Shown in pieces: positions 15,864-23,356 of a DNA stretch of 23,602 nt (the stretch's first letter is position 1; each line of letters begins with the position of its first letter). The stretch is from a virus: IMG/VR virus record IMGVR_UViG_3300042731_008396, positions 1-23,602 of that record; one strand, written 5' to 3'. Below the pieces are notes generated by a model, which saw only the letters and a program-made list of their open reading frames with translations, ran no database searches and was not told where the DNA came from. A program made the position numbers and the translations under genes.

Positions 15864-17533
15864 TTTTTCTTTCTTGGCCTGCCGCGTTTCGGCTTGTCTT
15901 TCTGGGCTTGGGCGAAGGCTTCCTTGATTTGTTCTCTCGCCGTGCGCCCGTCCTCCATCCTCTGGTCCAGCCCGGCGTGGGACCAGTAAACCTTAAGGCG
16001 GTCTTTGGGCGCCAAGCCCTGAGATACGTCGATCCAAAACCACCGATCCGGATGGGCTTTGATGGCCCAAGCGCCCATGGTTGGGAATTCTGCGAAGGTT
16101 TGCGGAAACTCATTCTTGCATGATAAAACATAATCCTCAAATGGCTTGCCTTGAATGTCGGTAATGTGATTGCGCAGCCCGGCATACAGATCCACACAAA
16201 AAATTGAGGGATGTCGGCACATGGTATACCAAACCGGCGGGTAACCTAACGCCTTCTCTGTGACTTTCTCCCACTGAGCACAATCACTTGTCAACCCGTT
16301 GGCGCCGGTCAGGCTGGCGTAAGTGCGCACCACCCAGTGCGGTTTGCCGTCTGTGAAATAATCTGACACGTGCGTTGGCTTAAAGAAAATGCAGTCTGGA
16401 TCCAAGTGCAACACGTGCGTTGTTCCACGTGGAACAAATTTATCCGCGCTCATGAGCATGACCATATGATGCACCATACCTTTGCCGGGCATCTCATCAA
16501 ACCCGATAAGCTTGGCGCTGTGCTTTTTACAGATTGGTTCAAACACTTTTAATTGCGTGTTTGGAACCAGCATGGTCACCCCGGCGAAACCCTTGGCAAA
16601 CAGATCAATGGATTCCAGGCTTGGGGCAACCCAAGACAAATCCCGTTGATACGTCACATAGAAAATCTCCACCTTGGGCAGCACGGCCCGTTGATTGCGG
16701 GGTTGAAGGATGGGCTTGGAAGGTTCATCCAGCGTGGGGGGTGGGGTATGCTGCGGGACGTTTATTGTGGATTCGCTTTCCCCTCCCCAATTATGCTCGA
16801 TAATCCGGTCAATGAGGGTTCCATCCTTGCAACGATGATGGAACGCACATCGGAAATCCACCCTTTCATCGACACTTTCCCAGGTTGGGAACGTTACCAG
16901 CCCGGCCTTGCTCCAATTCGCCATGGTGCTATTTGGATCAGCTTCCCAATGGTGTTGAATAATGTGGTTGGCTTTATGGACTTTGCCCTGCATTTCCTTT
17001 TTCATGGCCACATCAAATGCCACATCCGTGCAACGCAGCCCGGCTTGAGCATGCCATTCGATCTTGGGCGGATAAACCGCGCACCCGTTCACATGCCCCA
17101 TTCCCTCCACAATATGACCCATGAATGGCTGGCCTCCCTTCTTATATTCATCCATGATCATATCCAGCCAGTCAGGCCGGAGTGGGGTGGCATCCGGTTC
17201 CAGCCATAACCATGGACAATTAAAGCACAGACTTAGATAAACACAGGTTCGTTGAAAGGCTGCGTTCTGCGGCCGGGGCCAAGGTTCTTGTGGTGGGGCC
17301 GGATAAACGTAGGTGAACACCCGGCGGAAATACCGTTCAGCTTGGGCTTTTACCCTGGCTGCCTTATCCTTTGGGGTTTGATTATCCCACGTCAGAAGAC
17401 AATCCGCCTCAGTTTTCTTTCCGGAATTGAGACGGGCAATGAGTTCGGTTTGTTTCCAGGCTAGATCGACATCTTTAGCGCAAAACGGAATAACAACAAG
17501 AAATTGCGCATCGTCAACTCTGATCAGGGGCAT
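15860..17533 (-). CDS. Two-domain glycosyltransferase with AT-hook-like C-terminus
   Basis: 557 residues, ATG start 12 nt after the portal stop. Two GT-A-like halves are visible. In the first (about 1-250), FLVVIPFCAKD opens a Rossmann strand and WLWLEPDATPLRPDWL (108-123) carries an acidic EPD where a DxD motif is expected. In the second (about 287-520), VEIFYVTYQRDLSWV starts the fold and HVLHLDPDCIFFKP (373-386) is a clear DxD motif (DPD, 378-380) for metal and nucleotide-sugar binding. The Pro-rich segment 255-285 is a linker. The C-terminus KPKRGRPRKKK (547-557) is a canonical AT-hook core (RGRP flanked by Lys/Pro), which would bind the DNA minor groove; it might instead be a simple basic tail. 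It heads the sugar-modification island. Sugar donor and acceptor are unknown. Confidence 0.8.
   Translation of the reverse strand: MPLIRVDDAQFLVVIPFCAKDVDLAWKQTELIARLNSGKKTEADCLLTWDNQTPKDKAARVKAQAERYFRRVFTYVYPAPPQEPWPRPQNAAFQRTCVYLSLCFNCPWLWLEPDATPLRPDWLDMIMDEYKKGGQPFMGHIVEGMGHVNGCAVYPPKIEWHAQAGLRCTDVAFDVAMKKEMQGKVHKANHIIQHHWEADPNSTMANWSKAGLVTFPTWESVDERVDFRCAFHHRCKDGTLIDRIIEHNWGGESESTINVPQHTPPPTLDEPSKPILQPRNQRAVLPKVEIFYVTYQRDLSWVAPSLESIDLFAKGFAGVTMLVPNTQLKVFEPICKKHSAKLIGFDEMPGKGMVHHMVMLMSADKFVPRGTTHVLHLDPDCIFFKPTHVSDYFTDGKPHWVVRTYASLTGANGLTSDCAQWEKVTEKALGYPPVWYTMCRHPSIFCVDLYAGLRNHITDIQGKPFEDYVLSCKNEFPQTFAEFPTMGAWAIKAHPDRWFWIDVSQGLAPKDRLKVYWSHAGLDQRMEDGRTAREQIKEAFAQAQKDKPKRGRPRKKK
16420..16437. 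promoter_or_regulatory. Perfect 18-bp palindrome matching the parS consensus
   Basis: TTGTTCCACGTGGAACAA is a perfect inverted repeat. Its central 16 bp (16421-16436) fit TGTTYCACGTGRAACA, the widely conserved chromosomal parS site bound by ParB; the CC/GG variant is the type I recall from pseudomonads. It lies within the glycosyltransferase coding sequence, over codons 367-372 (VPRGTT), just before the DPD motif. Two further CACGTG cores lie within 60 bp (16367-16372, 16412-16417). No ParA or ParB gene is in the window. A chance origin cannot be excluded, but a full 16-bp match is very unlikely in a sequence this size. Confidence 0.6.
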
Positions 17534-17545
17534 GATCGTAACTTT

Positions 17546-19795
17546 CTATTGTTTAGCTCGCTGTGATGCTATTGCTTGGGCAGTCTTGGCTTGCTTGGCG
17601 GCGATGTCAACCCCCAATTTGGTTTGCTTGCGCTGAATATCCGCACCTAAATCAGCGTCTTTACGGGCTTGTTCCCTCTGTTGCTTGGCGGCGGCAAGTT
17701 GTTCTGCACTGAGCATTCCGGCCAATTCCCCATTTCTCTGCGCGGCGGCAGACATGGCGCTGGCAACCTGATCGCGCAATTTATCAGTGAACTTGGCCAG
17801 TTGGTTGAATTGCTCCGTCATGGCTTTAACCCGGGCTTCCTTGGCCGGGTTTTCACTGATAAGCGCAAGCCGCTGGGCAATGGCTGGCCCGGCAATCTCA
17901 AGGAAGGCCAGAACTTCCTGGGCGTTGGCACCCCTTGCCTGTTGAACGGAAGCCGCAGCTTGAGCGGCCCCCTCCAGGAAGATTTGGGCAAATATTTCGT
18001 GGTCCTGTTCCTCTGTGACCACTGGTTTGACTCCATCTTTCATGGCGGCCAACTGTAATGCGGCGGTGACATGGTCCTGGTTGGGTGGCTCGCCTATTTC
18101 CGGCACATACCGTTCGGTGGCTTGCTGGCCTGCAAGAGCGGATATGTAATCTTCCACCAAATACCGCTGGCCGCCTTGGGGGAGCATGGTCACGATCCCC
18201 AAAATCCGCTCCAAAATCTGCTGGCGAAGCTGTTGACTGCCCTGACCGGCCACTCGCACCGCTTCCACAGATTCCACATTGCGCATTGCGGACAGTGGAA
18301 CTCCACGGGCTTGGCATCTGGACAAAAAATCAGCCCTAGCCCGGCCGCCTTTGCCGCGAGCAGACACTTTTACGTTTACTAAACGCCGGTATTTCTCGGC
18401 ATGAAGCCAATCAAGCTGGGTGTAGTAGCGGGCAAGTTGGGTTTTGCCTAATCTGGCCTGTTCCTGCGCCCTGATATCAGCTTCCCGCGCTGTGATGGGG
18501 TTGCCTTCCTTGGTTTGGAGGTTTTGCCGGAATTGAGCGAGGTTTGCCCCCATAATCCCAGTCAATTCGCGGTTAAACACCACTGAATCTTCGATTAACC
18601 CCGGCACAGTGGCCTGTTGCATGTCATATCCCGGGGGAAGCTTGGCCCATGGCCCCATTTTTGCAATGGCTAGGGTTTGATCAGCGTTGGCCGTGGTCGG
18701 CCGGAACATGATCTTAGGGGCAAAGACATCTTCGGCAATCTTGCAGAGCAGCCTGTTCTGGTATTCCATGCCCGCATACATGCGAACGCCCATGCCAGTC
18801 ACGCCATAATGGAACCCGCCGCCGGTATTGTCGTAATAAAGGGGGTGAACCAACTCTTCCCACTTGGAAAAGCGCCCGATCTTGTTGAAAAGGAAGTTTT
18901 TTCCGCCCTCACCCTCATCCATAAGGACGATTGTATGGGAAATGCGCCCCTCTTCTTCGCCTTTCTTGGGGAATTCCCTGAAATAGTAGTGGGCTGCGGC
19001 AATTTCGTCCGATTGCGCGGTGTGATTGTAGGATCCAGTCTTGAGTTTCTCCTGATGCCATTCCCAAGTCTTATACATGCCACCATCTTTGGTGTGTTTG
19101 TTGGCGGTCATGATGGCATTCTTCGCCGCTTCCACATTCCACCCCGCTTTTTGGGCGGCGGAAGCGTTGCGAATGTAGAAATACAGCTCATGCGTCTGAT
19201 AGGTGACCAGCTTGGCGCACTCTTCCCAGCAAGTGACATCTGAAAGAGCGAAGTTAGGAACCAGAACATCCCCATGTTTGGCGGCTTTGTTCAGCCAAGT
19301 GGTTTCATCCTCGAAAAACACCGGGCCAGCCCCGTGCAAAACCATCTCATTTTGAGATAGTTGCATTTGATAATCCCAAGATCGGTCCCTTTTAAGGGTT
19401 TTGCCGTATTCTTCTGAGACAATCTTACTCCATTTGTCGGCATCCCGGGGGTTCTTGGCTTTTACCCGAATGCGGGCGGGCATCGGGACTTCAGAAAGGA
19501 CATCATAAAAGGCGCCGGATGCCATGTTGAACATGGATTCGGCTATGCGCCAGTTGACATTACATGCGTCTTTGCGCCCAACTTCCTTCAACTGGGCAGC
19601 TTTATAAGGCGGGTTACCGTCCACCAATCCACGGACTAATGATCTTTTGCGGGATCGGGTTTTTTCGTCGGCTTCCTTGAAGGTCATTACCCGGTTGACT
19701 ACATCTCCGGGGTGGCCCATGCGAGTGTTCGGGACGGACCCGTCTGGGTTCAGGTTGGCCGGACCCTCCCAGGCATGCTGCATTTTTATCGCCAT
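17546..19795 (-). CDS. Portal (head-to-tail connector) protein
   Basis: 749 residues from the ATG at 19795. An in-frame TTG at 19813 would overlap the upstream gene, but the ATG lies 4 nt past that stop with GGTGAG just upstream. Evidence for a portal: position directly after terminase, large size, and the segment NPITAREADIRAQEQARLGKT (about 432-452), which resembles the conserved TATE-V-x-x-R helix of podovirus connector proteins. Residues 60-110 (NWRIAESMFNMASGAFYDVLSE) also fit the N-terminal region of such proteins. The last 170 residues are long helices rich in Ala, Gln and Lys (QLAAAKQQREQARKDADLG and onward), as expected for a C-terminal barrel or crown. Twelve copies would form the DNA gate at one capsid vertex. 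Confidence 0.82.
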   Translation of the reverse strand: MAIKMQHAWEGPANLNPDGSVPNTRMGHPGDVVNRVMTFKEADEKTRSRKRSLVRGLVDGNPPYKAAQLKEVGRKDACNVNWRIAESMFNMASGAFYDVLSEVPMPARIRVKAKNPRDADKWSKIVSEEYGKTLKRDRSWDYQMQLSQNEMVLHGAGPVFFEDETTWLNKAAKHGDVLVPNFALSDVTCWEECAKLVTYQTHELYFYIRNASAAQKAGWNVEAAKNAIMTANKHTKDGGMYKTWEWHQEKLKTGSYNHTAQSDEIAAAHYYFREFPKKGEEEGRISHTIVLMDEGEGGKNFLFNKIGRFSKWEELVHPLYYDNTGGGFHYGVTGMGVRMYAGMEYQNRLLCKIAEDVFAPKIMFRPTTANADQTLAIAKMGPWAKLPPGYDMQQATVPGLIEDSVVFNRELTGIMGANLAQFRQNLQTKEGNPITAREADIRAQEQARLGKTQLARYYTQLDWLHAEKYRRLVNVKVSARGKGGRARADFLSRCQARGVPLSAMRNVESVEAVRVAGQGSQQLRQQILERILGIVTMLPQGGQRYLVEDYISALAGQQATERYVPEIGEPPNQDHVTAALQLAAMKDGVKPVVTEEQDHEIFAQIFLEGAAQAAASVQQARGANAQEVLAFLEIAGPAIAQRLALISENPAKEARVKAMTEQFNQLAKFTDKLRDQVASAMSAAAQRNGELAGMLSAEQLAAAKQQREQARKDADLGADIQRKQTKLGVDIAAKQAKTAQAIASQRAKQ

Positions 19796-19799
19796 AATC

Positions 19800-20255
19800 T
19801 CACCATTGACCAATGGGACAGCGGGAAGTTGCCATCCCGAGTTTCACGCCGCTACAGCCGCACTTGCCGCACCGACCCTTGATAAGCGGCCCGCCCTCTA
19901 CACCAGACCAGAAGCGGCATTTACCGCATATGCTTAAACGTTGCTCTAATAGGGGCTTATCCGCAACCTCAAACTTATGCGCAGCCCACTTGCCCAGTTC
20001 CATGGCGGCGTTGTAGGCTTGGCGAGCTAATGGCGGGGCATCGTAATCATAACAAAGGTCCGGCATCTGCTCACACACGTTGGCTTCAATTTCTTCCTTG
20101 GTTAATTGAGGCAGCTTATTTGCCGCACAATAAGGCTTAACAGCCATTTCAATCCGCATCATGCTGGGCCGCTTGATGATCGTGCCATGCTTGGGGCATT
20201 TCCAAGCGAAGTAACCGCCGGGCGGAACCTTGTTCCGATGTTTAAGGCGCATCAT
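19800..20255 (-). CDS. Small Cys-rich zinc-ribbon-like phage protein
   Basis: 151 residues, ATG overlapping the terminase stop (ATGA). The C-terminus carries a typical small phage zinc-binding pattern: C110-x2-C113, C129-x2-C132-x-C134 and C146 before PIGQW. I recognise this CGKC-RCGKCGC-RCPIGQW arrangement from small phage proteins encoded near terminases, but no function is established that I know of. The N-terminal half has its own possible metal site (C20-P-K-H23, C43, C61, C68) and a helix (LTKEEIEANVCEQMP). A DNA-packaging accessory role is inferred from position between TerL and portal. Confidence 0.72.
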   Translation of the reverse strand: MMRLKHRNKVPPGGYFAWKCPKHGTIIKRPSMMRIEMAVKPYCAANKLPQLTKEEIEANVCEQMPDLCYDYDAPPLARQAYNAAMELGKWAAHKFEVADKPLLEQRLSICGKCRFWSGVEGGPLIKGRCGKCGCSGVKLGMATSRCPIGQW

Positions 20256-22021
20256 AACTCAACGAAGGTTTCCCAATTATCCTCACTATAATCTGCTTCC
20301 GCTTCAACATCTTGCAATTTCTCCACCAACTCATCATGCGGCTGGGCCAAATCCATCCGTGCAATAATGGCATCCCCAGCCTTAGCGCCCAACACTTCCT
20401 TGGCCAGCATGACCAGCATCATGCCTGCATCGGCTATGTCAGGGGAAAAGCCGGTGCGGATTTTCATGTCTTCCTTGGATTCAACCTTGACCCGTGTTCC
20501 CTCCGTTTTAGTGGTGACATACCGGCGGGCTTTCAGTTCCTTGGCCATATCCTTGGGCATGTTCCGGAGTTGCCCAGATCGGCAAAACTCCTGACCGGCA
20601 TACCAAATTTCAGTCACCCGGTTTGCGTAAGCTTCCCTCGCTTTGCGTGTATCTGTCAGGCTGACAAGGATTTCGCTGGCCCGGCCGCCAAATTGAATAC
20701 CGTAACAACGGGCACTCCAATTGGTTGCCAGGATTTCACCGAATAGAATACCGCCACCAGCGGTAGAATCGTAAGCAGCATGTTCGGGTGGAATCTTCCG
20801 ATCCTGGCACATATCCCGGTATTTAATGGCTATCTGAGTGTTTTGGGATTTATCGGCTATCTCAACATCCTCAGTAAGATTATGATACTCATCAAAAGAA
20901 ATGATCTGATTGCCGTCTGTGTCTGTGCCGAAGGATCCAAACACGGCTATGTTCCGGTCCCCACCGGAAGTGAATGCGGTATCAATGGCGGCTATCCGGA
21001 TGGGTGGCGCCATCCAAATCACAGAGGCGTAAACGTTGCCTGCTCGCAAGTCCTGTTCTGGGAAGATCACGTTGGCCGCACCTTCAGGGCAGGGGAAAGA
21101 GCGGCACATGCGCCAGAAGAGAAGTGAGTTTTCGCCAAGGGTGCGGCGGTGTTCAGCCAGATCACTTGGCTTGTAAATAAAGGGGAAATCATCCCGTCCA
21201 GCCAGGATGTTTGGACTTTTAAGCCCGTCAGCCCGAATGCAGTAACCATCCTCAGTTTCCCACTCAACATCATCCGGCTTCAGCTTTTCATACCCCACCA
21301 CCGGCCGGGCGAATTCTCCCAACGGATCAAATTCGCTGGCAAAGTTTCCAATGCCAATCATTTGGCTTTCAGGGTTAAGCGCAAGATTGGATTTGAATGC
21401 GCCGGTTAATGCGCTGGACAGCTCTGGCATCTCGTCTGCAATCAGAATGATGCGCTTGGCCTTAATACCAATCAACTTTCCAACCGCTTCTTTTTCCTTC
21501 TTCTTCTCACCGGCAATCAGCTCAATGCCGCACCGATCCGACATTGCCTCATCGGTCCCCGTGGTTCGGATCATGCCCAGCGAATCAATCAATTTACCGG
21601 GCAATGATTCAGCCGCCATGAAATATTCCCGCACAGCACCCCAGATACGCTTGCGGGATTCTTTCAAGCTGGTGGAGGTGACCATCACTTTGGTGTAGAG
21701 CGGCATAGCCAGCCAGTTAACGATTGCCCACATGGAGAAAAAGTCTGTCTTGCCTGAGTTGCCGCAGCCCAGAACGGAAAGATATTTCCATTTGCAGGAA
21801 TTCTCCAAATACCATTCAGCCCATGGATGCCAGATGAAGTGTTTCTGCTGGTTATGTGAACCCCAGATCATTTCAACAATGTTCCTGAAATGCATGGACT
21901 TGGGGAGCATGCCGCCAATTCGTTCCGTTGCCCTGAAGCAGAACAACTCCAGGTCAAGATCGTTCATGCGTTCTTCTGCCTCAACCGCCAAATTATACCG
22001 GTCATACGTAAATTTTGGCAT
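20252..22021 (-). CDS. terL: Terminase large subunit (TerL)
   Basis: 589 residues, ATG start. TerL is the ATP-driven motor and headful/cos nuclease that packages DNA through the portal. The ATPase P-loop is LGCGNSGKTDFF (84-95), and the Walker B strand with catalytic Glu is RIILIADEMPE (190-200, D196 E197). The RNase H-like nuclease has its acidic residues at IAAIDTAFTSGGD (D347), HAAYDSTAGG (D418) and FSPDIADAGM (D528). Length and domain order are normal. It opens the leftward block next to a divergent region; no clear Shine-Dalgarno site precedes it (AATTTAATCTCGC). No small-terminase gene is identifiable in the window. Confidence 0.95.
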   Translation of the reverse strand: MPKFTYDRYNLAVEAEERMNDLDLELFCFRATERIGGMLPKSMHFRNIVEMIWGSHNQQKHFIWHPWAEWYLENSCKWKYLSVLGCGNSGKTDFFSMWAIVNWLAMPLYTKVMVTSTSLKESRKRIWGAVREYFMAAESLPGKLIDSLGMIRTTGTDEAMSDRCGIELIAGEKKKEKEAVGKLIGIKAKRIILIADEMPELSSALTGAFKSNLALNPESQMIGIGNFASEFDPLGEFARPVVGYEKLKPDDVEWETEDGYCIRADGLKSPNILAGRDDFPFIYKPSDLAEHRRTLGENSLLFWRMCRSFPCPEGAANVIFPEQDLRAGNVYASVIWMAPPIRIAAIDTAFTSGGDRNIAVFGSFGTDTDGNQIISFDEYHNLTEDVEIADKSQNTQIAIKYRDMCQDRKIPPEHAAYDSTAGGGILFGEILATNWSARCYGIQFGGRASEILVSLTDTRKAREAYANRVTEIWYAGQEFCRSGQLRNMPKDMAKELKARRYVTTKTEGTRVKVESKEDMKIRTGFSPDIADAGMMLVMLAKEVLGAKAGDAIIARMDLAQPHDELVEKLQDVEAEADYSEDNWETFVEL

Positions 22022-22226
22022 GCGAGATTAAATTAAGCTTGACTTTACTGTCAGGCAAGCCAAGAATGCGCACCATGAAAGTTGACAACATTCCGTTTAA
22101 CCTGTTAACTTGCAAGCAGACGGGGCATAGTGTCTGGGGAGATCCTAGAACGGGCAAATCTTCCTTCCTGGCCGCTCCCACGGCCACCCGGTTGTCGCGC
22201 CTCATAAAACACCCTGTCTGCTTCAT
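22002..22226 (-). CDS. Possible small ORF upstream of terL (uncertain)
   Basis: A 74-codon ORF from the ATG at 22226 (an upstream GTG at 22259 is also in frame), preceded by an AGGG about 8 nt upstream and overlapping the terL start by 20 nt. The product would be MKQTGCFMRRDNRV through LNLISHAKIYV, with a CPVC pair. The opposite strand of the same DNA also has an open frame (56 codons from 22075, MKVDNIPFN through IKSPWP, with GDPRTGKSS), and at most one is likely real. Neither has recognisable homology, so this may simply be a divergent regulatory region. Confidence 0.25.
   Translation of the reverse strand: MKQTGCFMRRDNRVAVGAARKEDLPVLGSPQTLCPVCLQVNRLNGMLSTFMVRILGLPDSKVKLNLISHAKIYV
22082..22110 (+). 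promoter_or_regulatory. Candidate rightward promoter
   Basis: TTGACA (22082-22087), a perfect -35 hexamer, is followed after 17 nt by TTAACT (22105-22110), a weak -10 (3 of 6). A second candidate upstream is TTGACT (22039-22044), 17 nt, AAGAAT (22062-22067, 4 of 6). Either would serve the rightward genes from 22267, leaving a leader of roughly 150-190 nt. I found no comparably good leftward promoter for terL in this 245-nt gap. Confidence 0.35.
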
Positions 22227-22232
22227 TAAATC

Positions 22233-22257
22233 GCCCTGGCCCTGAGCAAGCCGGGGC
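22233..22257 (+). terminator. Terminator-like hairpin just before the first rightward gene
   Basis: An 8-bp G+C-rich stem (GCCCTGGC at 22233-22240 with GCCGGGGC at 22250-22257) has a 9-nt loop and is followed by ACTTTTCTT. In rightward RNA the only imperfect pair is U-G; in leftward RNA it would be A-C, so it fits the rightward transcript. It ends 9 nt before the ATG at 22267, a position suited to attenuation or translational control. Confidence 0.4.
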
Positions 22258-22266
22258 ACTTTTCTT

Positions 22267-22752
22267 ATGAACTACACAATAAAAACCATTGAACTGAATG
22301 AAGCGGAGCGACGGTTATCAAGATTCTTATCCAAGAAAAGGTTGGAAAGAAACCGCAATCTCCACGGGCTGAAAAACACATCCAAACAAGGGCCGCAATC
22401 GGATGAAGATATGGAGCTGGATGGGGTGGCGGCTGAAATTGCTTTCTGCAAGGCGTTCAATCTTTATCCAGATATGATGCTTGATTGTTCCCCGATTGAA
22501 GATTGCAGGCTGCCTGATGGCAAAACCGTGGATGTGAAGGCTACTGTGTATTCCAATGGGGATTTACCGGCCCCAAAATGGAAGTTTCACAAGCAAACCG
22601 ATCTTTATGCGCTTATGGTTGGAAGGTTCCCGGTGTTCACATTCAAGGGGTTTGCAACGAAGGAAATGATGTTCGGGAAAGAACCCCAAGATTACTACGG
22701 GAACGGCGATTGCTATATGGTTCCACAGTGTGAGTTGGTTTTCATGATATGA
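22267..22752 (+). CDS. PD-(D/E)XK nuclease-like phage protein
   Basis: 161 residues, the first gene of the rightward block. After a basic N-terminus (RRLSRFLSKKRLERNRN) comes MELDGVAAEIAFCKAF, where E57 sits in a helix, then RLPDGKTVDVKAT (81-93) with D84 and the D89-V-K91 pair. The E...D...D-x-K order fits the PD-(D/E)XK nuclease core. Small stand-alone proteins of this type occur in phage early or replication regions and may act in recombination or nucleic acid processing. The C-terminal part (WKFHKQTDLYALMVGRFPVFTFKGF) supplies further strands of the fold. No ribosome-binding site is evident; the hairpin before it may control expression. Confidence 0.6.
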   Translation: MNYTIKTIELNEAERRLSRFLSKKRLERNRNLHGLKNTSKQGPQSDEDMELDGVAAEIAFCKAFNLYPDMMLDCSPIEDCRLPDGKTVDVKATVYSNGDLPAPKWKFHKQTDLYALMVGRFPVFTFKGFATKEMMFGKEPQDYYGNGDCYMVPQCELVFMI

Positions 22753-23039
22753 TATTCGATATGGAAGATATTCGGGCTAGTGTTGGCACTGGGGATGTCA
22801 CTCTTATTGAGCATGAAGAAGTGCCCGGCAACAGGGGCACCGGGCTTACGCTTCACATTGAGGTATGGGACATGACCCCAGCCGAACAGGCTTTCGTGCA
22901 AACCGCATTAGACTTAATCAAAGAAAAGGTTATAACCGTTGAAGCGCACAAAGAAACCATGAACAGCACAGATCATTTCCATGTCATTAACGTGGCAGAT
23001 AAAAAGTTCATTTTAGATAGACGTGAACCACCGTTCTGA
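22749..23039 (+). CDS. Small hypothetical protein, paralogue of the next gene
   Basis: 96 residues, ATG overlapping the upstream stop (ATGA). Strand-helix-strand in appearance: VTLIEHEEV, then LTLHIEVWDMTPAEQAFVQTALDLIKEKV (33-61), then HVINVADKKFILDRRE. The helix region aligns with residues 40-59 of the next protein (M-[ST]-x-x-E-x-x-F-[VI]-x-T-A-x-x-x-[IV]-K-[ED]-K). No known family is recognised. Overlapping starts indicate an operon with both neighbours. Confidence 0.7.
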   Translation: MIFDMEDIRASVGTGDVTLIEHEEVPGNRGTGLTLHIEVWDMTPAEQAFVQTALDLIKEKVITVEAHKETMNSTDHFHVINVADKKFILDRREPPF

Positions 23040-23356
23040 TGCTAGCTGACCCCATAAACGATCCTCTTGCTGCTATCGAAGAAGTTGTGATCTACGATAA
23101 CCCCAATAAGTCGGGCATGTATTCATTGGGGATTTTTGCGATTGATGCCCGGGCAATGAGCGAGATTGAAATTGAATTCATCAAAACCGCTTTTGAAACC
23201 GTAAAGGACAAGTTCCACGGACTTATTAATCTAGGTGTGGCGGGCAACGGGGACGCAACAGATCCAGTCAATCACGGCAAGTTCGCCAAGGTTATACTGC
23301 GGATTTACAGAAGGAAAACCATACCGATAATCCACATAAGAAAGAAAAATCCATGA
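23039..23356 (+). CDS. Small hypothetical protein, paralogue of the previous gene
   Basis: 105 residues, ATG overlapping the upstream stop (ATGA). It shares the layout of the preceding protein: an N-terminal strand (EEVVIYDNPNKSGMYSLGIFAID), a helix (MSEIEIEFIKTAFETVKDKF, 40-59), a Gly-rich loop with Asp and His (GVAGNGDATDPVNHGKF), then a basic strand (AKVILRIYRRKTIPIIHIRKK). The pair probably arose by tandem duplication. Function unknown. Confidence 0.7.
   Translation: MLADPINDPLAAIEEVVIYDNPNKSGMYSLGIFAIDARAMSEIEIEFIKTAFETVKDKFHGLINLGVAGNGDATDPVNHGKFAKVILRIYRRKTIPIIHIRKKNP

Noticed and set aside
22075-22245. 56-codon rightward ORF with a GDPRTGKSS stretch resembling a P-loop
   Set aside because: Too short for a P-loop NTPase, no ribosome-binding site, overlaps the candidate promoter, and its stop falls in the hairpin loop at 22233-22257.
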